Below, in pieces: positions 9,379-17,424 of a stretch of DNA of 64,000 bases. Source of the DNA: Gloeothece verrucosa PCC 7822 (GTDB taxonomy: Bacteria > Cyanobacteriota > Cyanobacteriia > Cyanobacteriales > Microcystaceae); contig NC_014501.1 in assembly GCF_000147335.1 (NCBI RefSeq), positions 1,116,001 through 1,180,000 on the forward strand. The letters run 5' to 3'. The position numbers and the translations under genes are program-made. Position 1 is the first letter of the stretch, and every line of letters starts with the position of its first letter. Below the pieces are notes generated by a model that made no database searches, had not been told where the DNA came from, and worked only from the letters and a program-made list of their open reading frames with translations.

Positions 9379-10896
9379 TTAATTTTTCTTTATTAGGGGT
9401 TGATCTTGTATATAGAAATAGGCTTGAGTATTAGATAAAGCCATCTCCGCTTTTTGTAACTCAGTTCCTAAATACATCGCGTGTTCAACTTGAAGACTAG
9501 GACAATTTGAGGCTATTTGCTGATAAAGTTTTCGGGCAGATTTTCCCGTGTAACAATTAACAACTTCTCCTGTTCCTGGTGTTGTATGCTCCACAATAAT
9601 TATATCATCCTGTAGGCTGATGACAAAACTTCCATTAGGATCATCAAAGTCTCGTTGTTGACATATTTTAGAATATTGTTCTTCAATTAATCGTTCTGCA
9701 TACTCCCAACAATCACTATAAATATGAGCGCTTTGACTAACAATAATCAGAGAACCCATCTTTAAAGAATCATCAGATTTTTGAATAATATTATCTAAAA
9801 TATGCTGTTGTAAAGCCCTCAATCCCATTGCATTCGCCGGCCAAGCAGAAAACATATCATTACTGCGAAATGTAGCTGTTAAAGATAACTCATTATCTAC
9901 AATTCTCAGCCAAATATGATTCAAGCAGGGAGGACTATCATTATTCTCATAATCTTCCACATCCCATAAAGACATTACTACTCTAGAAGAGTCTTTTTCA
10001 GCCGCTAATTTTTCAATTGCTTGTTCAATTTGGTCTCTTCCAAACCAGGACCTTAATCGTTGACCATAAGTATATTTAACTCCCTCTCGTTGAGGAGCAT
10101 CCTCTAAAATTTGTGATATATAATCTTGAATAAATTTTCTTTCAATGGGTAAATAGTTGGGTTCAGGAAAATAAAAATCCAAAGGTTCATCTGTCACCAC
10201 TGCCATTAAATCAATTAATTCTTGCCATTGTCCATATTGAGTAGGTCGAATTATTCCAGTTGTCTTAATACAATGCAAGATTTTTACCCAAGTTTCGGCT
10301 ATGGTTTTTCCTTCTATCCGATGACCATATCTAGGCCCTGGTAAAACTGTCGGGGTAACTTTTACTTCAGGAAAAACTAAAGACTCTCCCCAAGGTTCAA
10401 GAGAATTTTTTTGAGCATAATTTTTAACCACTTCAACCGCTTGACTAATTGACTTGACTTCTTGATAGTCTATAGACTCTCTTAACTTCTCTAAAACTTG
10501 AGAGGGAATCTCAATATCAATATATCCAGTCACCGAAGATTTAATGATCCAGCAATGCTTACCAGTATCACTCGTTCCTTCAGTAAACCCATTGCGAAAG
10601 AAGTCTAATAAACACTCACACCCACCGGCATTTTTATCTTCTTTAGTTCCATTGAGAATGACTAAATAGCGAACATGAGGATTCGCTAATAAATTGCGTA
10701 TTAGAGGACTAATTCCCCGAGTAGGACTATATAAATTCCCAATGACTGCAAATTCATTACTAGATAAATATTTGGCTAAAGATTGTTTGACAGTCCACCC
10801 TGTAATAATTGCTATTTTTCCATAACCACAGATGAGTTGGTTGGGTTTGGTGTAAGGTTGGTATTTATGTTTTTTTTCTGACTGAGTAACGGTCAT
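9379..10896 (-). CDS. thymidylate synthase-like protein with N-terminal MtrA-like domain (DUF4346 type)
   Basis: 505 residues. The C-terminal half resembles ThyA thymidylate synthase: the catalytic cysteine motif PPCLNHIWLRI (about residue 325), then RSNDMFSAWPANAMGL in place of the dUMP-binding RSxDxxLGxPFN motif, and an upstream YTYGQRLRSW segment. The N-terminal part (about 20-150) resembles subunit A of methyl-tetrahydromethanopterin:CoM methyltransferase (GKIAIITGW, AVIGNL, RGISPLIRNLLANP, VRYLVILNG). Catalysis of dUMP methylation is likely from the cysteine and from the flanking dut and tmk genes, but the PFN asparagine motif is altered. Lies 5 bases after tmk, so surely co-transcribed with it. 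Confidence 0.75.
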   Translation of the reverse strand: MTVTQSEKKHKYQPYTKPNQLICGYGKIAIITGWTVKQSLAKYLSSNEFAVIGNLYSPTRGISPLIRNLLANPHVRYLVILNGTKEDKNAGGCECLLDFFRNGFTEGTSDTGKHCWIIKSSVTGYIDIEIPSQVLEKLRESIDYQEVKSISQAVEVVKNYAQKNSLEPWGESLVFPEVKVTPTVLPGPRYGHRIEGKTIAETWVKILHCIKTTGIIRPTQYGQWQELIDLMAVVTDEPLDFYFPEPNYLPIERKFIQDYISQILEDAPQREGVKYTYGQRLRSWFGRDQIEQAIEKLAAEKDSSRVVMSLWDVEDYENNDSPPCLNHIWLRIVDNELSLTATFRSNDMFSAWPANAMGLRALQQHILDNIIQKSDDSLKMGSLIIVSQSAHIYSDCWEYAERLIEEQYSKICQQRDFDDPNGSFVISLQDDIIIVEHTTPGTGEVVNCYTGKSARKLYQQIASNCPSLQVEHAMYLGTELQKAEMALSNTQAYFYIQDQPLIKKN

Positions 10897-10901
10897 GGTG
10901 A

Positions 10902-11525
10902 TTAGGTGAACTGTTTTTCGAGAAACTCAATAATTTTATCATGAACTTGATTGATCTCGGCGGTTCCATCAACTTTTAATAATAAACCTTCATAAGTTTC
11001 AAATATATTTTGATAATTATTTCTAACTTGTATCAATTTTTCGGAATTTTCATAAACATCAATAATGGTTCTTTCTTGTAATCTCTCTAAAGACACCTCA
11101 ACCGGAATATCTATATAAATGACTAAATCTGGATTAGGAAACCGTTCATTTAACTGGCGAACAAACTTAAATTCTTCTGGGGTATGACAATTATAAGCTA
11201 AAGAAGAAAAATAATAGCGAGTAGTAATCAGATGAGATCCGTCTTGGATAAGCTTAAAAACCCCATCTAGATCATTATATAAATGGTAATGACGATCAGC
11301 CGCAAACAAATAAGCCATCTGTTGATCAAATGACTGCTTATCTTCCATCAAAATAATAGGTTTTTGCATGGCTTCCCGAATCATTTTACCAATAACTCCA
11401 TTAGTGGGTTCAGGACTAATAACCGCCTTATCTCCCTTCTGGATAAAATAGTCTTTTAATAAAGTTGCTTGGGTGGATGTTCCAGAACCATCAATTCCTT
11501 CTAATACAATAAATAACTTGTTCAT
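10902..11525 (-). CDS. tmk: thymidylate kinase, atypical P-loop
   Basis: 207 residues, normal length for dTMP kinase, which makes dTDP from dTMP and ATP. The N-terminus FIVLEGIDGSGTSTQ matches the family except that the Walker A lysine (normally GSGKTTQ or GSGKSTQ) is threonine. The following RYYFSSLAYN matches the DRYxxSSxAYQ region but with Thr for the leading Asp, and a LID-like stretch RLQERTIIDVYE is present. So fold and family are clear while two usual catalytic residues differ. Its ATG directly follows the stop codon of the Uma2 gene and it ends 5 bases before the thymidylate synthase-like gene, which argues for co-expression. Confidence 0.8.
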   Translation of the reverse strand: MNKLFIVLEGIDGSGTSTQATLLKDYFIQKGDKAVISPEPTNGVIGKMIREAMQKPIILMEDKQSFDQQMAYLFAADRHYHLYNDLDGVFKLIQDGSHLITTRYYFSSLAYNCHTPEEFKFVRQLNERFPNPDLVIYIDIPVEVSLERLQERTIIDVYENSEKLIQVRNNYQNIFETYEGLLLKVDGTAEINQVHDKIIEFLEKQFT

Positions 11526-12107
11526 TTAATAACTAAATAACTCCTTGACAGTAATACTAAATCCAGTCAAAACCCTTTGAGTGCTGACAACTTCATCAGT
11601 ATTAAATAATAGCCAAGTTTGACCACCATTAACTAATATAATTTCTGCTTCAGGAAATAGTAACCAGACTTCCTGACATCCTGAGTCTAAATATTCCCTA
11701 GCTTTAGCCAATAATTCCTCTCCACTATCATCCGGTGAGGCAATTTCCGCAATTAAAGGAAAACTTTGAGGAAAAATAGTAAGATTATTTCCATATTGTT
11801 CTAGCAATTCTGGAGTAATATAAGCAACATCAGGACGACGGCCTTGTTTAGTTGTTCGACAAAGTGTTTCATTACAAACTAAACCACCTTGTCCACTAGA
11901 TTTAAGATAACTTCTCCACTGAGAAGAGAGTGTAACTTGTGTATAACCATGTTTAAGTGTCATACCAGTTTTTTCAATTAATTGACCATCAACCCATTCC
12001 CTTCTTTCAGGAGGATGGAGAATAAATTTTTCCCAAGAAATTTCTTGAGAGATTTTCCCTTGTTCTTGATGATAGTTTGGCTTCGATAAAATCTGATTTT
12101 CTACCAT
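11526..12107 (-). CDS. Uma2-family (DUF820) restriction endonuclease-like protein
   Basis: 193 residues from the ATG at 12107, which has a GAGGG ribosome binding site; an earlier in-frame start at 12143 would overlap the upstream gene. PD-(D/E)XK-type core: RRPDVAYITPE, LIAEIASPDDSGEELLAKAREYLDSG (acidic residues and lysine noted, motif split here for length) and EVWLLFPE. Uma2 proteins are extremely abundant in cyanobacteria; their biological role is unresolved and links to mobile DNA have been suggested. It starts 11 bases after the oxidoreductase stop and its own stop abuts the tmk start, so it is inside the probable thymidylate operon. A second, truncated member is at 17425-17895. Confidence 0.85.
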   Translation of the reverse strand: MVENQILSKPNYHQEQGKISQEISWEKFILHPPERREWVDGQLIEKTGMTLKHGYTQVTLSSQWRSYLKSSGQGGLVCNETLCRTTKQGRRPDVAYITPELLEQYGNNLTIFPQSFPLIAEIASPDDSGEELLAKAREYLDSGCQEVWLLFPEAEIILVNGGQTWLLFNTDEVVSTQRVLTGFSITVKELFSY

Positions 12108-12118
12108 AATTATTCCCT

Positions 12119-13552
12119 CTAAGGAAACCAACAACGCCGCCAAATAAACCAGTTTTCTAACCAGTTTTGTAAGCCTTTATTTTTTTCTAAATGTTGATAT
12201 TGCCATTGGAAAGCTATCTGATGCAAAATTTCTGATAAACTCGGATAAGGATAAACTAAATCCATCAACTTTCCGATTTTAATCTTTTGTTGGATAGCTA
12301 GAGCGATCACCCCCATAAATTCCTCAGCTTGAGTACCGATTATATGACCTCCCAAAATTTGCCCATTGTCAGAGACAATTAACTTACAAAAACCCGTTGT
12401 TTCCCCTAAAATATGTGCCTGAGCAATGTATTTAAACCGTTGCCCAATTTCCTGAACTTTTTCCCCGTAACGCCGTTTAGCTTGTGCTTCTGTCATTCCC
12501 ACTCGTGCTAAAGGAGGGTCAGTAAAAATTGTATAGGGAATATGACCATAATCTACTTTATACCTAGGGAAAAATAAAGCATTTTTGAGAGCAATTTGTG
12601 CTTCATACTGGGCCAGGTGAGTAAAATGATAACCTCCTAACAAAGAACCACAGGCATAGATGCGAGTATTGGTTGTTTGTAACTTCTCATTCACTAAAAT
12701 TCCTTTTTGTCCCCATTTTACCCCAACTCCTTCTAAGTTTAATCCAGCCACATTAGGCTGAGGTTGGGTAGCGATAATAATTTCATCGGTTTCTAGGGCA
12801 TAATTTCCCACTTGTAACCATTTTTTCCCTTCAATTCGTCTCACTTGAGATAGGGAACGTTGGAGATAAATTTTTATTCCTTCTGATTCTAAAATACTTT
12901 GTAATAAAGCAACAGCTTCTGGGTCTTCCGAGGGGAAAATCTGGTCATGTTCCACAACTAAAGAGACATCTTTCCCTAAACGTTGTAGATTTTGCGCTAA
13001 TTCTATTGCCATAGGAGTTGACCCGACAATGACTAATTGATGGGGAAGAAAAGCCAATTTATCTGGATGCCATAAATCTTCTGGAGTCAAATAGCCAACT
13101 TCTTCTAATCCCTCTATTTTGGGTATAGATAAACTCGCTCCCGTTGCTAATAGATAAGCTTGTGATCTCAGTTTTCTTCCCTCTGCTACTACTGAAAGCG
13201 AGGGAAGCCGCACTAACTCCCCTGAACCCATAATCACATCAACTCCCAAAGCAGAGAGCATCGCAGGGGAATTGATTTCAGATAAAATGCGGTTAACTTC
13301 TTTGGCCCAACTGGTCACCCCTGTTAGGGGTAGATTAAACTGGGGATTTTCTGGATAAATCTCTTTTAATTGGTTAAATAAATGAGTGACATGGGTAAAG
13401 CGACGACTAAAAATCGTCTGGGCACTATCTAGGATAAACTGTGTTGGCTGTTGAACCAGTGCAACCCTTGCTTTGAGGTAAGCTGCCCTTGAAGCGGAGT
13501 AAATCGCTTCTGGTGTGCTACCCATTACTACTAAATCATAGTCATTGGTCAT
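12119..13552 (-). CDS. FAD-dependent pyridine nucleotide-disulfide oxidoreductase-like protein lacking the redox disulfide
   Basis: 477 residues with the dihydrolipoamide dehydrogenase/mercuric reductase fold: N-terminal FAD domain, NAD(P) domain with VIVGSTPMAIELAQNLQRLG (about 185-205), the second FAD motif TRIYACGSLLGG near 305, and the C-terminal dimerisation domain (FTDPPLARVGMTE onward). Two departures are visible: the N-terminal dinucleotide motif is VMGSTPEAIYSA rather than GxGxxG, and no CxxxxC pair follows it. The C-terminal catalytic His-Pro-Glu region reads YPYPSLSE, without the His. It therefore cannot work by the classical disulfide relay; perhaps a quinone or other reductase. 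First gene of the run leading to tmk and dut. Confidence 0.8.
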   Translation of the reverse strand: MTNDYDLVVMGSTPEAIYSASRAAYLKARVALVQQPTQFILDSAQTIFSRRFTHVTHLFNQLKEIYPENPQFNLPLTGVTSWAKEVNRILSEINSPAMLSALGVDVIMGSGELVRLPSLSVVAEGRKLRSQAYLLATGASLSIPKIEGLEEVGYLTPEDLWHPDKLAFLPHQLVIVGSTPMAIELAQNLQRLGKDVSLVVEHDQIFPSEDPEAVALLQSILESEGIKIYLQRSLSQVRRIEGKKWLQVGNYALETDEIIIATQPQPNVAGLNLEGVGVKWGQKGILVNEKLQTTNTRIYACGSLLGGYHFTHLAQYEAQIALKNALFFPRYKVDYGHIPYTIFTDPPLARVGMTEAQAKRRYGEKVQEIGQRFKYIAQAHILGETTGFCKLIVSDNGQILGGHIIGTQAEEFMGVIALAIQQKIKIGKLMDLVYPYPSLSEILHQIAFQWQYQHLEKNKGLQNWLENWFIWRRCWFP

Positions 13553-13590
13553 TAGTCATTAGTGATTAGTCATTGGTCATTAGTTATTAC
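13541..13590. repeat. heptameric STRR repeat at the oxidoreductase start
   Basis: Tandem, slightly varied heptads of the form GTCATTA/GTCATTG run through the intergenic region and into the first codons of the flanking minus-strand gene, so that its N-terminus M-T-N-D is spelled by the repeat. These are short tandemly repeated repetitive sequences of the kind common in cyanobacteria. Confidence 0.75.
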
Positions 13591-13722
13591 CTGTACAAGC
13601 TTCTAACCCATTCCCCTGCTCCCTATGTGGCAAAGGATAGCGACATTCTCTAGTCATTGGTCGTTCTACATCTAGTTGTATTAGTGCCGCTCGGCCATTG
13701 GGTTTTCCTTATTTTAACTCCC

Positions 13723-13755
13723 ACTAAGGACTAGGAACTAAGGACTAAGGACTAA
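13723..13755. repeat. heptameric STRR repeat at the cobD stop
   Basis: Heptads ACTAAGG, ACTAGGA, ACTAAGG, ACTAAGG, ACTAA in tandem. The repeat overlaps the 3' end of the cobD gene: its last residues and TAG stop are encoded by repeat units. Confidence 0.75.
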
Positions 13756-14835
13756 TTTAGCTAAAGCATCAACAAGACGTTGGTTATCGGTTTGAGTACG
13801 AACGGCAACTCGAAAAAAGCGATCACCTAATTCCGGAAAACTGATACAGTCTCGGATCACGATGTGATGATTTTTGAGTAGTTTTTCTTGTAGTTGAGAA
13901 CTGGATTGGTTTGTGTGAACTAATAAAAAATTAGCCGCTCCGGGTAAGGGTAAGAGAGTAGGTAACGCTGCTAGTCCTTCAAATAGTTTAGCTCTTGTGG
14001 CAGGGAGCCAGTCCCAAGTTAGCTGTTGAAAGGTATGATCTTCTATGATGGCAACGGCGGCTTGTTGAGCGAGAAGATTAACCGGCCAGGGATCGCGCCA
14101 TTGTTGCCAACGTTGTAAGCGTTGCGGATGAGCGATCGCATAGCCTAAACGCAGCCCCGGTAAGCTGTAAAATTTGGTCAGCGATCGCAAAATGATCAGA
14201 TTTGGGTAGTCCTCAATCACAGAGATTAAACTTTGTTGTTGTTGGGGAGGGATAAAGTCCATAAAAGCTTCATCCACTACCACTAAACCAAACCTTTCTA
14301 CATAAGGCAAAATTTCTTCCCTTGTCCACAATTTACCCGTTGGGTTGTGGGGGTTATTGAGCAGTAACCCCACAGATTTTAAATCAAGTGCGCGTTTCCC
14401 GATAGGCTCTGCTAGAGCCGAGTTTAGCTCAAGTTTCCAAGTTGTAAGGGTTAAATCTAGTGGACAGGGTTGAACCCGTGTGGAAAAGGTTTTTAAAGCT
14501 CGCCAATAATCCCCAAAAGCGGGAGTGATTAAAAAAGTTAACTCTTGAATTGATAAGTCCCAACTTGCCCAAGTTAAGAGTTCTGCCGAGCCATTTCCCG
14601 GCAAGATCCAGTCTGGGTGTAGTTGATGCCATTGTCCCAGAATCGAGCGTAGCTGGTAGTAATCTGGGTCCGGATAATGGGTTAGGGAACTAAGACCTTG
14701 TTGTATCGCTGTGATCGCGCTTTCAGGAGGTCCCAAAGGGTTAATACTCGCAGAAAAATCGACAAGCGCAGAAACTGGACAGCCGGCAAACTTGGCCGCC
14801 CAGGTTAAGTTTCCTCCGTGATGAGGTCTTCTCAA
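13738..14835 (-). CDS. cobD: threonine-phosphate decarboxylase CobD-like, PLP-dependent
   Basis: 365 residues, a class I/II aminotransferase-fold protein. It begins with the CobD signature HGGNLTWAAKFAGCP and VDFSASINPLGPP, has the cofactor-binding NNPHNPTGK, the DEAFMDF aspartate and the PLP lysine in SLTKFYSLPGLRLGY (about residue 220). CobD decarboxylates L-threonine-O-3-phosphate to (R)-1-amino-2-propanol O-2-phosphate, the linker of the cobalamin nucleotide loop. The nearest paralogue family is histidinol-phosphate aminotransferase (HisC), from which the HGGN start distinguishes it. Downstream of the HU gene on the same strand with a 23-base gap. Confidence 0.85.
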   Translation of the reverse strand: MRRPHHGGNLTWAAKFAGCPVSALVDFSASINPLGPPESAITAIQQGLSSLTHYPDPDYYQLRSILGQWHQLHPDWILPGNGSAELLTWASWDLSIQELTFLITPAFGDYWRALKTFSTRVQPCPLDLTLTTWKLELNSALAEPIGKRALDLKSVGLLLNNPHNPTGKLWTREEILPYVERFGLVVVDEAFMDFIPPQQQQSLISVIEDYPNLIILRSLTKFYSLPGLRLGYAIAHPQRLQRWQQWRDPWPVNLLAQQAAVAIIEDHTFQQLTWDWLPATRAKLFEGLAALPTLLPLPGAANFLLVHTNQSSSQLQEKLLKNHHIVIRDCISFPELGDRFFRVAVRTQTDNQRLVDALAKLVLSP

Positions 14836-14858
14836 ACCAGCTACTACAACAGCAACGA

Positions 14859-15134
14859 CTAGGGTGAAACTTTTTCTTTAAAAAGTTTACCAGCAGAAAA
14901 AGCTGGGACTTTCGTTTCTGGAATCACCATTTTTTCACCCGTTTTAGGATTACGGCCTTCCCGGGCTTTCCGTTCACGCGCTTCAAAAGAGCCAAATCCT
15001 ACTAAGGTTACTTTATCTCCAGAAGAGACCGCATCCATAATCGCTTCGATCGCTGCTGTCAAGACGGCATCTGCTTGTTTTTTAGTAACCATAGCGCGGC
15101 TAGCGATTTCATCGACTAATTCGCCTTTGTTCAT
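14859..15134 (-). CDS. hup: HU-family nucleoid DNA-binding protein
   Basis: 91 residues, the normal size of HU/IHF. Begins MNKGELVDEIA, contains the helical dimer core and the DNA-binding beta arm with VGFGSFEARERKAREGRNP and the conserved Pro arm tip, ending FSAGKLFKEKV. HU bends and compacts DNA as a homodimer in cyanobacteria. AAGGAGAAT just upstream of the ATG gives a good ribosome binding site. Confidence 0.96.
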   Translation of the reverse strand: MNKGELVDEIASRAMVTKKQADAVLTAAIEAIMDAVSSGDKVTLVGFGSFEARERKAREGRNPKTGEKMVIPETKVPAFSAGKLFKEKVSP

Positions 15135-15579
15135 GCAATATTCTCCTTATTTTTGACTAGATTTTCCCTTTTTTCAGGTTAATCAGCGTTTTGAGCCTGA
15201 GTTATTGGGGATATTCATCGAGCCTATCCGTCTCGGAGATCGTTTAATCCCTGAAATCCTGATAGGCTCAATATTTCACTGCATTATTCTAAGCTCTAAT
15301 TGTCCATTGTGGATCGCTAAAACCTTTAATTTATGTAGATTTCATCAATTTTTTAAACTTATAAGACTTTACATAGCGTGACTCACTCCCCCTTAATCAA
15401 GGCTCAAAGTATTGCTGTGTAAGGGTTACAGCCCCAACAATTTTTCCGGTAGCCTCAGAGAATATTTTAAAGACTTAAAACCATCGCTCAAACCTCAGAA
15501 AGCGGGTTAGTTCCGGCCATACTAAGTATTATTTACTAAAGACCTGTAGGAGCGGCAAAGCTTAAAATCGAATTTAGCC
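15135..15579. other. 445-bp intergenic region upstream of HU
   Basis: No credible gene. It must hold the promoter of hup. A 9-base inverted repeat, GAGCCTATC (15220-15228) and GATAGGCTC (15261-15269), could form a long hairpin in the HU leader or a regulatory structure. The left two-thirds is low in complexity and without frames. Confidence 0.5.
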
Positions 15580-16776
15580 TTAAGCGGGTTTTTGTTCAAG
15601 TTTGCGACTGGCAAGGGACATAGCAGAACAACATAACCAATAAATAAAAGCAATAAATAGATATACTTCTACATTGCGCCCTTGATACTTGGGATTGGCT
15701 AATATCGATTGTGAAATCCCTAATAAATCTACTAATCCTACAATGGCTAATAGGGAGGTATCTTTAAACAGACTGATAAATTGCCCGACAATGGTGGGAA
15801 TAACGGCTTTTAGGGCTTGAGGTAAGATGATTAATCCTAATACGAGCAAAGGGTTTAATCCAAGGGCAATAGCGGCTTCGGTTTGTCCTCTGGGTACTGA
15901 CTGTAAACCGCCTCGGATGTTTTCAGCTAGGTAGGCGGCGCTAAAAATCGTATATCCGGCGATCGCTCTGACAATACTATCGGGACGTACTCCTAAAGGT
16001 AAGACTAAAGGTAACATGACTTGAGCCATAAAGAGGATACCAATTAAGGGTAATCCTCGAATTATTTCTATGTAACCTATGGATAACCAACGGATTACGG
16101 GTAAGGAACTTTGTCTGCCCAAGGCTAATAAAACGCCAAAGGGGAAGCACAAAAATATGCTAACAATAGCAACTACAATGGTGAGAATAAAGCCGCTAAT
16201 GAGGCTCAGAGAGACGGGTTGCAGAAATAATCCTCCTCGTAATAGCCACCAGATAACTAAGAAAGTTAAGAGCCAAAGGGGGCTTAACCAGCTACTTAAT
16301 GAAGGGATTTGTTGACCAATTTTTTTGCCGCTAAAGGCGGTGAGAATTAGGATTAGGAGCATTCCCCATAGTAAGAGACTGGATTGAATTCCTGTTATCA
16401 GGGTAACTAAGACACAAATAGCGGCAAGAATAAATAAAACGGTTAAACTGGTTGGATTAAATAAGGGGGTTTTACGGGATAATATGCCCCAAGTTAGTCC
16501 GCCTAAAAAGATGGTAATTCCTAGGGTTATCCAAACACGCCATAATAATTCAACGGGATAATAACCGACAAAGAATAGGCGAAAGTTGGCTGTAATGACT
16601 TGCCAGTTGGCTTGGGTAAATATCCAGTTTATTAGGTGTGTTCCTACCCAATAGATAAAGATGATACTGATAAGGGTTAAAAGGCTATTTAACCAACTGC
16701 TAAAGAGGTTTTTTTGTATCCATTCACTGGGGTTTATCGGTTTTATGGGAGGGGAAGGTGATAGAGTGTTAGACAT
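15580..16776 (-). CDS. polar amino-acid ABC transporter permease (NatH/AapM-like)
   Basis: 398 residues with about eight hydrophobic segments. The C-terminal half is the HisM/GlnP-type permease domain: GYIEIIRGLPLIGILF, FSAAYLAENIRGGLQSV and the EAA loop GQTEAAIALGLNPLLVLGLIILPQALK, followed by FKDTSLLAIVGL. The length and extended N-terminus resemble AapM and cyanobacterial NatH rather than the short GlnP. Such permeases need a partner permease, a binding protein and an ATPase; none of these is adjacent (neighbours are HU and a toxin-antitoxin pair), so the gene is an orphan here and its partners must be encoded elsewhere. Confidence 0.85.
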   Translation of the reverse strand: MSNTLSPSPPIKPINPSEWIQKNLFSSWLNSLLTLISIIFIYWVGTHLINWIFTQANWQVITANFRLFFVGYYPVELLWRVWITLGITIFLGGLTWGILSRKTPLFNPTSLTVLFILAAICVLVTLITGIQSSLLLWGMLLILILTAFSGKKIGQQIPSLSSWLSPLWLLTFLVIWWLLRGGLFLQPVSLSLISGFILTIVVAIVSIFLCFPFGVLLALGRQSSLPVIRWLSIGYIEIIRGLPLIGILFMAQVMLPLVLPLGVRPDSIVRAIAGYTIFSAAYLAENIRGGLQSVPRGQTEAAIALGLNPLLVLGLIILPQALKAVIPTIVGQFISLFKDTSLLAIVGLVDLLGISQSILANPKYQGRNVEVYLFIAFIYWLCCSAMSLASRKLEQKPA

Positions 16777-16822
16777 GATTAATTGACTAGAGAATTGACC
16801 TCACCTGAACTTTTCTATTTTC

Positions 16823-17083
16823 TTACTTTCGATAAACATCTCGTCGATGCTTACATTGTAAGAGCCGAATCACCTGATTTTCATCATCAATTTCATAGCG
16901 AACTCGGTAATCACCAACCCGAATACGATATTCATTATCGAGGTTTTTTAACTTGATCGATCCCTCTGGACGTTGATCTTCAACCAGTTGGTCGATTTTT
17001 TCAACCACGCGATCGCTTATCTCATCTGGCAGAGCATCGATTTGTTTTTGGACAGATTTAGGAATGATGATAGTGTAAGTCAT
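16823..17083 (-). CDS. RelE/ParE-superfamily toxin
   Basis: 86 residues with the RelE fold signature: PKSVQKQIDALP at the N-terminus, the central VEDQRPEGSIKLKNLDNEYRIR region (basic and GDYRVRYE) and the terminal KHRRDVYRK. RelE-type toxins cleave mRNA on the ribosome. The start codon overlaps the antitoxin stop by 4 bases (ATGA), the classic arrangement of a coupled toxin-antitoxin pair with the antitoxin first. Confidence 0.9.
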   Translation of the reverse strand: MTYTIIIPKSVQKQIDALPDEISDRVVEKIDQLVEDQRPEGSIKLKNLDNEYRIRVGDYRVRYEIDDENQVIRLLQCKHRRDVYRK

Positions 17084-17328
17084 GATTTGGATTTTGAGCG
17101 ATGCGCCAAAAACTCATCAAAGGTTTGATACTCCCCTCTGGCATATTCATCACGAACAGCCTGAATTTCAGTAATTGTGTCTAAATCATCCTCATAGATA
17201 GCTTCTTCTTGCTCAAAAATTTGTTGCTCAAGCACTTCTTGAAGATGACGCTTTTCTTCTAGATTGAGAGATGTGATCGCTTCTATCAAACATTCAAAGG
17301 GGATTTGTAATTTAACTGTTCCTGTCAT
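17080..17328 (-). CDS. antitoxin of the RelE pair
   Basis: 82 residues from the ATG at 17328 (an in-frame ATG at 17340 would add four). Acidic, helical and hydrophilic, with a run of glutamates and aspartates (EQEEAIYEDDLDTITE) and the C-terminal EYARGEYQTFDEFL typical of the toxin-binding tails in this antitoxin class. No clear DNA-binding domain is visible at the N-terminus. Function follows from position: it precedes and overlaps the RelE-type toxin by 4 bases. Confidence 0.8.
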   Translation of the reverse strand: MTGTVKLQIPFECLIEAITSLNLEEKRHLQEVLEQQIFEQEEAIYEDDLDTITEIQAVRDEYARGEYQTFDEFLAHRSKSKS

Positions 17329-17424
17329 ACTTTTTCCCATAGAAAAGACGGTTCTATGTTTATTATATTATCTGTCCCTTCGCTACCGCTCAGGGCAAGA
17401 TTTATCTGCTACAGGGTGCGGAAA

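Noticed and set aside
13541..13755. Heptad repeats as a CRISPR leader or iteron origin
   Set aside because: Units are 7 bases, imperfect and gene-end associated, as in cyanobacterial STRR sequences.
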